NCBI GenBank assembly: GCA_963677415.2
Contig: CAXXFJ010000004.1
Location: 62,001-126,000 of the forward strand
Length of the DNA stretch: 64,000 bases
Reading direction: 5' to 3'
Source: JAQUTK01 sp963677415
GTDB lineage: Bacteria; Bacteroidota; Bacteroidia; Bacteroidales; JAQUTK01
Within the stretch, counting starts at the first letter, position 1; each line of letters opens with the position of its first letter. Below are positions 44,709-54,300 of this stretch, piece by piece. Position numbers and translations under genes: made by a program. The notes under the pieces were generated by a model. The model saw only the letters and a list, made by a program, of their open reading frames with translations, was not told the origin of the DNA and ran no database searches.

Positions 44709-46055
44709 ATGAAAAGACTTATTTCTGTGCTCACAGTCCTGTTAGTCGCTCTTTCAGGCACCTTTTCCCTTTCTGCCCAGACCCGGCAGACTGTCACAGC
44801 CCGTCAAGCTTACATTGAACCATTCTCAACTTCTTCCAGAGAAGATGTCTCTGTGAGGAGAGGAGGCATTACCAACTGGAACAATCAAAACTTGAGTGTG
44901 GTGTGGTATCTGTATCAGGAGAAGGGATCGTATGAACTTAGTATCGACCTGCAAAAGACATCAGGAGAGAATAATACAATCGAAATGAATTGTACCCAGT
45001 GTTATGAGTTGGGCTTCAAATCCATGACGAAAAAGTTGTCGCTGAAGGCTGCTGCCGGAGATCAACAAGTCAAGGCAGGCAAAGTGGTGATTCCTGCTAC
45101 CGGGTATTACCGCTATGAGATGAAGGCATTGACAGGCATGGAGGGGGTGACTATCGCCGGATTATCCTTCGATGCTACTGCTGATAAAGCGACGGGAACA
45201 ATCCCTGTGGTACATGCGACAAAGTTTCAATCTTCTCCTTCGGTGCATCTGAATTTCAGTACGACGGCTCCTACTACCAAAGAGTATGACTGGATCTATG
45301 AGGAGATGATGGTGCCAAAGGGCTATGATCCATTGCATACGTATTGGGAGGCACTTGGGTTCTTCCGTGGTTACATGGGATTTCAGACAAATAGCGAGAC
45401 GGAACGTCGGGTGCTTTTCTCTGTGTGGGACAGTGTGGACAAGGATAAGAATCCGAATGCATCCAAAGATAGTCTGGTCTCTCTGGTGGATAAAGCGGAG
45501 TATGTGACCAGCAACGGATTTGGCAATGAAGGTACCGGTGGACAATCATATGTGAAGACGGCAAACTGGAAGGTGGATGAGCCGGTGAAGTTCCTCATGA
45601 ATGTGCGCCGTGGCGAGGGTTCAATCGTGTTGTCTGCCTGGTATTGTGTCAATGAGACGGAAGGCTGGAAATATGTGGCTTCCTGGAGAGCACCACAGGA
45701 ACAGCGTATGTTTAGTGGTTTCTATTCCTTTATTGAAAACTTCTCCTCTTCCAACGGACAGTTGTTGCGTAAGGGGTATTATTTCAATGCCTTCGGACGG
45801 GAGGCATCTACCGGAAAATGGTTGAGCTTTAACAAAGTGAGATTCTCTCATACGGACGGCGCGGTAGGTGAACGCGTGGACTACGAACAAGGAGTGGCTC
45901 CTGAGTATCCAACTCGGTTTTACATGGCTTCCGGTGGCTATACACCGACCAAACTGACTGCTGATGAGATTCCGTTGCAAACAAATGCACCGGCAATGGA
46001 TCTGAAACCGTTTATCGAACGGGTGGATCAGGCCATCCGGAACGAGAAAAAGTAA
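44709..46055 (+). CDS. secreted DUF5077/DUF3472 protein
   Basis: 448 residues with a signal peptide ending in FSLSAQ (about 24). Residues about 33-155 fit the DUF5077 beta-sandwich (NLSVVWYLYQEKGSYELSIDL, GYYRYEMKALTGMEGVTIAGLSFDA) and residues about 170-420 fit DUF3472 (SVHLNFST, EYDWIYEEMMVPKGYDPLHTYWEALGFFRGYMGFQTNSETERRVLFSVWDS, GGQSYVKTANWKVDEPVKFLMNVRR). The family is found in secreted Bacteroidota proteins near glycosidases and may bind carbohydrate; no catalytic activity is established. A longer close paralogue lies at 58025-60076. It ends in a good terminator, so it is a single-gene unit. Confidence 0.82.
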   Translation: MKRLISVLTVLLVALSGTFSLSAQTRQTVTARQAYIEPFSTSSREDVSVRRGGITNWNNQNLSVVWYLYQEKGSYELSIDLQKTSGENNTIEMNCTQCYELGFKSMTKKLSLKAAAGDQQVKAGKVVIPATGYYRYEMKALTGMEGVTIAGLSFDATADKATGTIPVVHATKFQSSPSVHLNFSTTAPTTKEYDWIYEEMMVPKGYDPLHTYWEALGFFRGYMGFQTNSETERRVLFSVWDSVDKDKNPNASKDSLVSLVDKAEYVTSNGFGNEGTGGQSYVKTANWKVDEPVKFLMNVRRGEGSIVLSAWYCVNETEGWKYVASWRAPQEQRMFSGFYSFIENFSSSNGQLLRKGYYFNAFGREASTGKWLSFNKVRFSHTDGAVGERVDYEQGVAPEYPTRFYMASGGYTPTKLTADEIPLQTNAPAMDLKPFIERVDQAIRNEKK

Positions 46056-46103
46056 ATTCGATCATTCCTGCTCTGAAGAGTTCTCTTTATATGAACTTTA
46101 TTA

Positions 46104-46150
46104 CAAGAAGAAACTCAATAGGTCACAGTAGCCTGTTGAGTTTCTTCTTG
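46104..46150 (+). terminator. intrinsic terminator of the DUF3472 gene
   Basis: A 19-bp stem with one mismatch (46104-46122 with 46132-46150) and a 9-base loop, ending in a TTTCTTCTTG run, 48 bases after the stop codon. Confidence 0.75.
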
Positions 46151-46271
46151 TAGTATGAAGTCTGTTGGATAAGAGATAAAAAATACTACAACAAAATACT
46201 TACACAAAATACTTATAGATAGATTTGAGAAGTTGTTGCCTTTTTTTATTCAGTTATTGGAATAAGTATTG

Positions 46272-46279
46272 TAGATTTG
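46272..46279 (+). promoter_or_regulatory. promoter element for the sensor kinase gene
   Basis: TAGATTTG matches TAnnTTTG, 58 bases upstream of the start codon. Confidence 0.4.
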
Positions 46280-46337
46280 TGATGATTCGAGAAATTGATT
46301 AACGGGATCTGCGATTTCTCTTGATTCAGAATGAATA

Positions 46338-48101
46338 ATGAGTTCCCAGATCCCACCACATGTAAATATGAGCAAGACATTTTTAGTTGATTTATTGCAA
46401 AACATTGCAATCCTGCTTGCTTTCAGTCTGTTATATGATTATTTCAGCATAAAGGGAGTGAGAAATAAAAGCATTCTAATTAAATTGCTTACAGGTGTCT
46501 TTTTAGGTGGTATTGGATTGGTGCTTATAAATACTCCATGGACTCTTAATCCCGGACTTGTTTTTGATACCCGTTCGATTATGCTTTCGGTTTCCGGTTT
46601 GTTTTTTGGTGCTATACCTACTGTCATTGCAATGATTATTACCGGAACATACCGATTTTCGTTGGGTGGTGATGGTGTGTGGATGGGAATAGCTGTCATT
46701 GTAAGCTCTGGTACGATCGGAATTATATGGGGAAAAACAAGATTTGAAAAACTCAAAAAGAAACAAATCAGGGAACTGTTATTCATGGGCATTCTTGTGC
46801 ATCTAGTGATGTTAGCTTGTACATTATTACTGCCAAAAGAAGATAGAGTATCCACATTTCAAACCATTCTAATTCCGGTTATCCTAATTTATCCTTTAGC
46901 TACTTTAGCTCTTGGAATTATAATGCTTAGACAGTATCAAAATCAAAAAACCAGGGAAGCCTTGCTTGAAAGTGAACGGCGATGGCAATTTGCACTGGAG
47001 GGCAATCAGGATGGAGTCTGGGATTGGAATTTGAAAACAAATGAAGTCTTTTATTCCAAACAGTATAAAGCAATGTTAGGTTTTGAAGAACATGAAATCG
47101 TAGCTAGTCTCGACGAGTGGAGTAGAAGAGTGCATCCGGATGACATTCAGACATGCCTATCAGATATTCAAATGCACTTAGACGGGAAAGCACAATTCTA
47201 TTCCAATGTTCACAGGGTTTTGTGCAAAGACGGTATCTATAAGTGGATTCTGGACAGGGGGAAGATAACAGACTTTTCGGATACCGGTCAGCCGTTACGT
47301 ATGGTGGGCACGCATACCGATTTGACGGAAAGAATTACGTTTGAAAATGAACTAAAATCAGCCAAAGAAAAAGCCGAAGAAAGCGACCGCCTTAAATCCG
47401 CGTTCCTAGCCAATATGTCGCATGAAATCCGAACACCGATGAATGGTATTCTGGGCTTTGCTGGTTTGCTTAAAGAACCCGATCTTACAGGTGAGGAGCA
47501 ACAAGCGTATATTCAAGTCATAGAGAAAAGCGGAGTACGCATGCTCAATATCATCAACGATATTGTTGATATTTCCAAAATAGAAGCCGGACTGATGAAA
47601 CTGTATATGAAGGAATCGAATATGAACGAGCAAATCGAATACATGTATACTTTCTTCAAACCCGAAGTGGAAGCCAAAGGTATACAGTTCTCTTTTAAGA
47701 ACGCCTTACCTGCAAACGAAGCAATCATCAAAACTGACCGCGAAAAGGTGTATGCCATACTTACCAACCTGGTAAAGAATGCCATAAAATATACTGAAAA
47801 GGGTTCAATAGAATTTGGATATACTAAAAAAACGGACAAGGAGGATGTCAAACTGGAGTTTTATGTAAAAGACACCGGTATAGGGATTCCAAAAGACAGG
47901 AGGGAAGCTATCTTCGAGCGTTTTATCCAGGCTGATATTGCTGATGAAATGGCACGGCAGGGTGCGGGATTGGGTTTGTCAATCTCCAAAGCGTATGTGG
48001 AAATGCTTGGTGGCAAAATCTGGGTTAAAAGCGAAGAAGGAGTCGGTTCCACTTTTTATTTTACCTTGCCTTACAATGAGTGCAATACAGATTTTAGTTG
48101 A
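46338..48101 (+). CDS. membrane histidine kinase (5TM-LYT type, PAS, HisKA, HATPase)
   Basis: 587 residues. Six membrane helices in about 12-200 match the 5TMR_LYT input module (GVFLGGIGLVLINTP, RSIMLSVSGLFFGAIPTVIAMIITGTYRFSLGGDGVWMG). A PAS domain follows (about 215-335: WQFALEGNQDGVWDWNLKTNEVFYS, with PAC end MVGTHTDLTERI), then HisKA with the phosphorylated His in FLANMSHEIRTPMNGILGF (about 362), then HATPase with N box TNLVKNAIKYTEKG, G1 DTGIGIP and G2 GAGLGLSI. There is no receiver domain and no response regulator gene nearby, so its partner is unknown. The start may instead be at 46368 (MSKTFLVD). Confidence 0.9.
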   Translation: MSSQIPPHVNMSKTFLVDLLQNIAILLAFSLLYDYFSIKGVRNKSILIKLLTGVFLGGIGLVLINTPWTLNPGLVFDTRSIMLSVSGLFFGAIPTVIAMIITGTYRFSLGGDGVWMGIAVIVSSGTIGIIWGKTRFEKLKKKQIRELLFMGILVHLVMLACTLLLPKEDRVSTFQTILIPVILIYPLATLALGIIMLRQYQNQKTREALLESERRWQFALEGNQDGVWDWNLKTNEVFYSKQYKAMLGFEEHEIVASLDEWSRRVHPDDIQTCLSDIQMHLDGKAQFYSNVHRVLCKDGIYKWILDRGKITDFSDTGQPLRMVGTHTDLTERITFENELKSAKEKAEESDRLKSAFLANMSHEIRTPMNGILGFAGLLKEPDLTGEEQQAYIQVIEKSGVRMLNIINDIVDISKIEAGLMKLYMKESNMNEQIEYMYTFFKPEVEAKGIQFSFKNALPANEAIIKTDREKVYAILTNLVKNAIKYTEKGSIEFGYTKKTDKEDVKLEFYVKDTGIGIPKDRREAIFERFIQADIADEMARQGAGLGLSISKAYVEMLGGKIWVKSEEGVGSTFYFTLPYNECNTDFS

Positions 48102-48115
48102 ACGTGTGAGAGGGG

Positions 48116-48182
48116 GAGATTGCGGGTCAGGCCCGCAATGACGTGTAGTGAATAATCTCTGCAAGCCCGCAATGACGTGTCG
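48116..48182. repeat. dispersed palindromic repeats, one full and one half unit
   Basis: A full unit GGAGATTGCGGG-tcagg-CCCGCAAT followed by GACGTGT starts at 48116; a second half unit GCCCGCAATGACGTGTCG lies at 48165-48182. The same element is at 17292-17320. A degenerate third relative (CACGCCCTCAAGGACGTGTC) is at 48227-48246. Confidence 0.6.
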
Positions 48183-48316
48183 TATCCGGTTTGCTTGTTC
48201 GGCAATGGCAATGGTTCCTATCTCAACACGCCCTCAAGGACGTGTCGTTCCAGATCTCCTTTTAGTGAGTGATATTGTATAATATTTTGTCTTGTTCAAA
48301 CAAAGTGAGTCTGAAG

Positions 48317-48349
48317 TTTGCTTTTTTTTGGACAATTATCCTATCTTTG
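48317..48349 (+). promoter_or_regulatory. promoter of the GH29-sulfatase-GH95 operon
   Basis: TTTG at 48317-48320, a 21-base spacer and TATCTTTG at 48342-48349: the best full -33/-7 pair in the window. It sets the GH29 start at the downstream ATG 48438 and rules out the in-frame ATG at 48318. Confidence 0.65.
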
Positions 48350-48437
48350 CCACAGTTTATCACACAGATCCTTGGAAGCAGGCTGTACTCTTAAAGCTTC
48401 TGCGACTTGTCGTTATAGATTAATACCTACTAATAAT

Positions 48438-49930
48438 ATGAGAAAAGTCTTTCTTTTTGTCACCCTGGCATTCTTTGCTCAAATAATGATTGCTCAGGAA
48501 ATACAACCATCTAATACACCCAATGAGTCTCAAAAACTCCTTTTGAAAAGAGGGTATGGCATGTTTATGCATTTCGGAGTAAATACCTTTTCAGGTGATG
48601 AATGGTCGGACGGCACCGTGCCGGCTCAAATGTACAATCCTACAAAATTGGACTGTGATCAATGGGTGAGGGTAGCACGTGACGCTGGCTTTCGGTATGT
48701 CTTGTTAATCACGAAACACCATGATGGCTTTTGCCTTTGGGATAGTAAATATACAGACTATGATGTTGCTTCATCCAAGGTGCCAACGGATGTTGTAGCT
48801 GCTGTATCAAAGGCTTGTAAGAAATATGGACTGAAATTTGCTATCTACTATTCTCTTTGGGACAGACATGAACCGTCGTATAAAGATAAGAATCCGGAGA
48901 AGTATGTTGATTATATGGCAAACCAGTTGACCGAGTTACTTACCAACTATGGTCCGGTGTGCGAGTTATGGTTTGATGGGGGGTGGGACAGACTGCCGGC
49001 GAACTGGAATCTGCCACGCATCTATTCGCTGGTAAAAAAGATACAACCTACTTGTGCTGTCGGAGTAAACATTACCATTGTCAAGGAAGAAAACACAAGA
49101 AAGACCGCTCCGTTGGATTCCATGACTGTTGATAACAAATATTTCATACAGTATTTTCCGACAGACTTCCGCTTGTGGGATCCAATCATTGCCAACAAAT
49201 CGGACAAGAAGCAATACCTATATAAGGGTAACTCCTACTATCTGCCCTTTGAACATACGATCTGTCTGAGCAAGCAGTGGAACTGGTTTCAGAAAGACCG
49301 CCCAATGCCTGTCAGGGATCTGGACGAACTGGAAGAACTCTTTTACTGGTGTACGGACAAAGACAATACGCTGGTAATAAATGTACCACCCGATAAAACC
49401 GGAAGAATAAGAGAAAATGAAGCAGATGCGGTCATTTCACTTGGCAGACGGTTGAATATCCAAAAGAATAAGCCATTGCCTAAGAATGGAAAATTCATAT
49501 CCTTTGCTGCCGGGGCTTCTGCCAGTTCGGTGTATCAATCAGATCATCTGCATTATGGTGCTCAAATGGCCGTGGATGGTGGATGCAGACAAGGTGGGCA
49601 TCTGAAGATTCATTGCCTGAATTGGTGATTCAACTGAATGAGAAGGATCGCTTCAACAAGATCTCCATCTTTGAATACTGCGATGTAAAAAGCTCTGCGG
49701 ATGGTTTTTCAAATGTCAGGATCAATCGTATCCAATCATATACCATCGATATATGGAAAGACAATAGCTGGATTACTATTTATACAATTGACGAACCAAT
49801 GGGTGACTGTAAGGTGATTCGTTTCCCGCGCTATTATCAGACTTCTAAGATCAGACTCAAGGTATTGAGATCCATTGCTCCACCCTCCATTTATGAGTTT
49901 AATGTGATAAACTTCAAAAACAACAGATGA
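48438..49930 (+). pseudogene. GH29 alpha-L-fucosidase, frameshifted near its 3' end
   Basis: From the ATG at 48438 (MRKVFLFVTLAFFAQIMIAQE, signal peptide) the frame stays open to 49628. It holds the GH29 barrel: YGMFMHFGVNTFSGDEW, VLLITKHHDGFCLWDSKYTDYDV, and CELWFDGGWD with the nucleophile Asp near 178. Near 49570-49585 the matching sequence changes frame: one frame ends AQMAVDGG, and the continuation QTRWASEDSLPELVIQLNEKD is found in the +2 frame and runs to 49930. That tail is an F5/8-type (discoidin) domain that closes the protein. The catalytic domain is complete, so a truncated active enzyme may still form. Sequencing error, programmed frameshift or recent mutation cannot be separated here. 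Confidence 0.8.
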
Positions 49931-49931
49931 T

Positions 49932-51348
49932 ATGAATAAGACATTAATAAAGGCGTTTGCACTGTCGGTAGGCGCAATCAGTGCTAATGACATCTTTGCA
50001 AAGAAACAACCCAATTTTATTGTTATTCTCATGGATGACATGGGATATGGTGATTTGAGAGCGAATGGAGCTATCGGATATGAAACACCCAACATTGACC
50101 GTATGGTGAATGAGGGAATGCGTTTTACCCGTTTTTACTCGCCTCAAGCAGTGAGTGGTGCTTCCAGAGCCGGACTTCTTACTGGTTGTTATCCCAATCG
50201 TATTGGCATTAGCGGAGCACCGGGTCCCGGGTCTGAGACGGGGATTAATGAAAATGAAATGACAATCGCGGAGGTGCTCAAGCCCAAGGGCTATACATGT
50301 GCTGCTTATGGAAAATGGCATTTGGGCGATCAGACTCAATTTTTACCCACTCATAATGGTTTTGATGAATACTACGGTATTCCTTATTCAAATGATATGT
50401 GGCCGAATCACCCTACCTATAAATTTCCTTCACTTCCACTTATTGAGGGTGATAAGACCATTGAGCTTGATCCAGATCAGAGTCGTTTTACTACTGACTT
50501 CACCAATAGGGCGGTCGAGTTTATCGGTAAGAACAAGAAGAACCCATTTTTTCCTCTACCTGGCTCATCCGATGCCTCATGTTCCTTTGTCTGTCTCGGA
50601 TAAGTTTAAAGGTAAAAGTCAACAGGGACTCTATGGGGATGTGATGATGGAACTGGACTGGAGTATCGGCCAGATTATGGAAAAGCTGAAAAAAGAGGGA
50701 TTGGATAAGAATACGTTGGTTGTTGTGCTTTCAGATAATGGGCCCTGGCTGAATTATGGAAATCATGCTGGCACTACCGGTGGTCTTAGAGAAGGGAAGG
50801 GTACTAGTTTTGAGGGTGGACAGCGTGTTCCATGTGTCATGCATTGGACGGGAACTATTCAAGGAGGATCCATCTGTAACAAACTTTCATCTGCGATTGA
50901 CCTGTTGCCGACATTTGCTTCACTCGCTGATGCCAAACTGCCTGATCATACCATTGATGGTGTCAATTTAATGCCTTTGTTAAAGCAGGAGCCGAATGCT
51001 AATCCCAGAACCTCGTTCTATTACTACTATAGGGCAAATGACCTGGAAGCCGTGACTGATGGTGAGTTCAAGTTAATCTTTCCGCACACACATAGGACCT
51101 ATGAGAACTTTATCCCCGGCAATGATGGCGCTCCCGGTCAGGTGGAGGAGTATCATAAACTGGAGGAGAGACTGTTGTTTGATCTCCGCCGCGATCCGGG
51201 TGAACGATACAATGTCATTGCACAATATGGTGATGTTGCCGCTCGTTTGGAACGTATGGGGCAAGAAGCCCGCGAGGAGTTAGGTGATAATATTACCAAA
51301 GTGAAAGGAAAAAATGTGCGACCTGTAGGTAGAGTGAAGAAACCTTAG
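49932..51348 (+). pseudogene. S1 sulfatase, frameshifted in a T-run
   Basis: The first frame (49932-50603) has a signal-like start, PNFIVILMDDMGYGDLRANG with the metal-binding Asp pair, and the formylglycine motif SGASRAGLLTG near 76, of the serine type modified by anaerobic maturase. At the run of six T near 50550-50556 (after NKKNPFF) the protein continues in the next frame: LYLAHPMPHVPLSVSDKF, then VVVLSDNGPWLNYGNHAG (metal site) and the C-terminal domain FDLRRDPGERYN to 51348. Removing one T restores a standard sulfatase of about 471 residues. It starts 1 base after the GH29 stop and ends 12 bases before the giant gene, so the three form an operon. Confidence 0.82.
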
Positions 51349-51360
51349 ATATCATATATT

Positions 51361-54300
51361 ATGAAAACAAACTATTTGATTATTGCTTTCTTGCTGTTTT
51401 TGCTCCCCTGTTGTGCAAAGAAAGCACTTGTGTTGACTCCTTCGGAAAACGACCTGCGTTTTAATGATCTTGCTGTCACCTGGGATGAAGGAATGCCTCT
51501 CGGCAATGCGGTGGTCGGATCCCTTGTTTGGGAAAAAGCGTCTTCTCTGCGTATGTCGCTCGATCGTATCGATCTGTGGGATTTGCGCCCTTCGGATAGT
51601 ATATCCGGGGTAAATAACCGTTTCAGTTGGGTCTATAATCAGGTAATGAAGAACGACTACCTACCGGTACAGAAGAAGTTTGACCATCCGTATGATAACC
51701 AGGCTGCTCCGTCTAAGATACCGGGTGCCGGACTGGAATTCAAACTGAATAAGCTGGGTAAACCTCAACGGGTGCAGCTTTATCTGAACAATGCAGTGTG
51801 TGAGGTGACCTGGAGCAATGGCACCCGGTTGCAAACGTTTGTCCATGCCACCGAACCAATCGGATGGTTTCGGATTGAGTCTGCTGACGAACTGGGACTT
51901 CCTGAACTGATTCCTCCCGTTTATAATAGTAATGTGGGAACGATCGAGGATTTAGGCCCGGTGACAGGACAGGACTTGCGGAGATTGGGATATGAACAAG
52001 GTAAAGTGACTCAAACAGGCAACCTGATTGTCTATCACCAGAAAGGCTGGGGCGATTTCTCTTACGATGTGGCAGTGAGATGGGAAAAGAAAGGAAGTAC
52101 GCTGACTGGTGTATGGAGCGTCACTTCTTCTCTTTGTGGACAACGTGCGACGGATGTAGTCAATGAAGCCTTTAAACGCGGCATATTTGCCGATTACTCG
52201 ACGCATCTATCTTTTTGGAAGAACTATTGGAACCAATCTTCTGTCTCTGTGCCCGATACCATTCTCGCAAAGCAATATGCCAATGAGATGTATAAATTTG
52301 GTTCGGCAGCCCGTGCTTATTCGTATCCGATACCTCTTCAATCGGTGTGGACGGCAGATAATGGCAAACTACCACCTTGGAAGGGCGACTATCATCATGA
52401 CCTGAACACGCAGCTCAGCTACTGGCCTTGCTACACCGGCAATCACCTGACCGAAGGGCTCGGCTATCTCAATACTTTGTGGAATCAACGGGATGTGTAT
52501 AAACAATATACCCGACAGTATTTTGGAAAGGAAGGGATGAATGTGCCCGGTGTCTGTACACTGACGGGTGCTCCGATGGGTGGATGGATCCAGTATTCTA
52601 TGTCGCCGACAGTAGGAGCATGGCTTGCACAGCATTTTTACCTGCATTATAAATATTCGGGCGATCGTGTTTTCCTAAAAGAGAGGGCATATCCCTATCT
52701 GAAAGATGTGGTTACTTTTCTCGAACAGTTTACGTCGGTGGATGAGAAGGGGATCCGTAAATTACCACTGAGTTCCAGTCCGGAAATCAATGATAATAGC
52801 ATTAATGCCTGGTTTAAAGAGATGACAAATTATGATCTCGGACTTATCCGCTTTGCCTTTACCGCTGCCGCCGAACTGGCAACGGACTTACAGCTGACTG
52901 ATGAGGCCAATCATTGGAAGGGTATTCTGCGTCAGTTGCCTGATTTTGATCTGGATGAAACCAATGGACTTACTTTTGCTAAGGGGTTTCCTTACAATCA
53001 GTCTCACCGTCATTTTTCCAATGCGATGGCTATCCATCCTTTGGGTATTGTCGACTGGAGTAACGGAGCTAAGGATCAGAAGATCATCAAAGCGACTATT
53101 GCCAACTTTGAAAAGTTTGGACCGGATTACTGGTGCGGCTATTCCTACAGCTGGTTTGGAAACATGAAAGCACGGGCGATGGATGGCGAAGGAGCTGCGA
53201 AGGAACTGCGTACTTTTGCGGAGTGCTTCTGTCTGCGAAACACTTTTCATGCGAATGGAGATCAGACGAAAAGCGGAAAGTCTCTGTTTACTTATCGCCC
53301 TTTTACGCTGGAAGGTAACTTTGCTTTTGCTGCCGGTATTCAGGAGATGTTGCTCCAGAGTCATACAGGGATCATCCGTATATTCCCGGCTATACCTGCC
53401 GAATGGAAGGATGTCTCTTTCACGAAGCTACGTGCTTACGGAGCCTTTTTGGTATCTGCCGAACGAAAAGCAGGCAGTGTGTCCCAGGTGGAGATCCTCG
53501 CCGAACAAGGCGGACTGCTTCGCATTGCCAATCCTTTTGGCTCTGGCTCTTATAAGACGAAAGGGGTCTCCGGGAGTGTGACAGAAAAGGACGGAATACT
53601 CGAAGTGAATACGAAACCCGGACAAAAAGATACGTTTGCTCAAAATCTAAATACTATATGTGTCATGAATAGAATGATTATTTCTCTGCTTGCTTTATTG
53701 TGTTGTTTCTCTTCAAATGCCTTGTCCATCAATTCTTCGCGCGAGAAAGGTGTGATGCGGGTAATGTCTTATAATGTGCGTAACTGTAGAGGTCTGGATA
53801 ATCAGCTCGACTACAAACGCATTGCAAAGATTATTAGCCAGGCTGATCCTGATGTCATCTCCTTACAGGAATTGGATAGTGCCACTACACGTAATAATGG
53901 CGTGTTTGCATTGGGAGAACTCGCCAAACTTACCCGCATGCATTTGGTGTATGCACCGGCTATTGACTATCAGGGAGGAAAATATGGAATTGGCATCTTG
54001 TCGAAAGAGAAACCCTTGCACACTCGGACGTATTCACTTCCGGGTAGAGAAGAGAAGCGTGCTTTACTGGTTGTAGAGTTTGAGAAGTATGTTTTCTGTG
54101 CCACTCATTTCTCTTTGACCGACGAAGATCAGTTGGCTTCAATTCCTGTCATTTTGAATGCCTTGAAAGGTGTCACCAAACCGGTATTCCTTGCCGGAGA
54201 TATGAACTCGGAGTATTTCTCTACGACGCAAAGAGCTCTGCGGGAGCATTTTCAGACGCTTAATGATCCGGCAAAGTATACCTCTCCGGCAAATGCGCCG

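Noticed and set aside
48318..48437. In-frame upstream extension of the GH29 gene (ATG at 48318)
   Set aside because: The start would lie within the -33/-7 promoter, and the true signal peptide begins at 48438.
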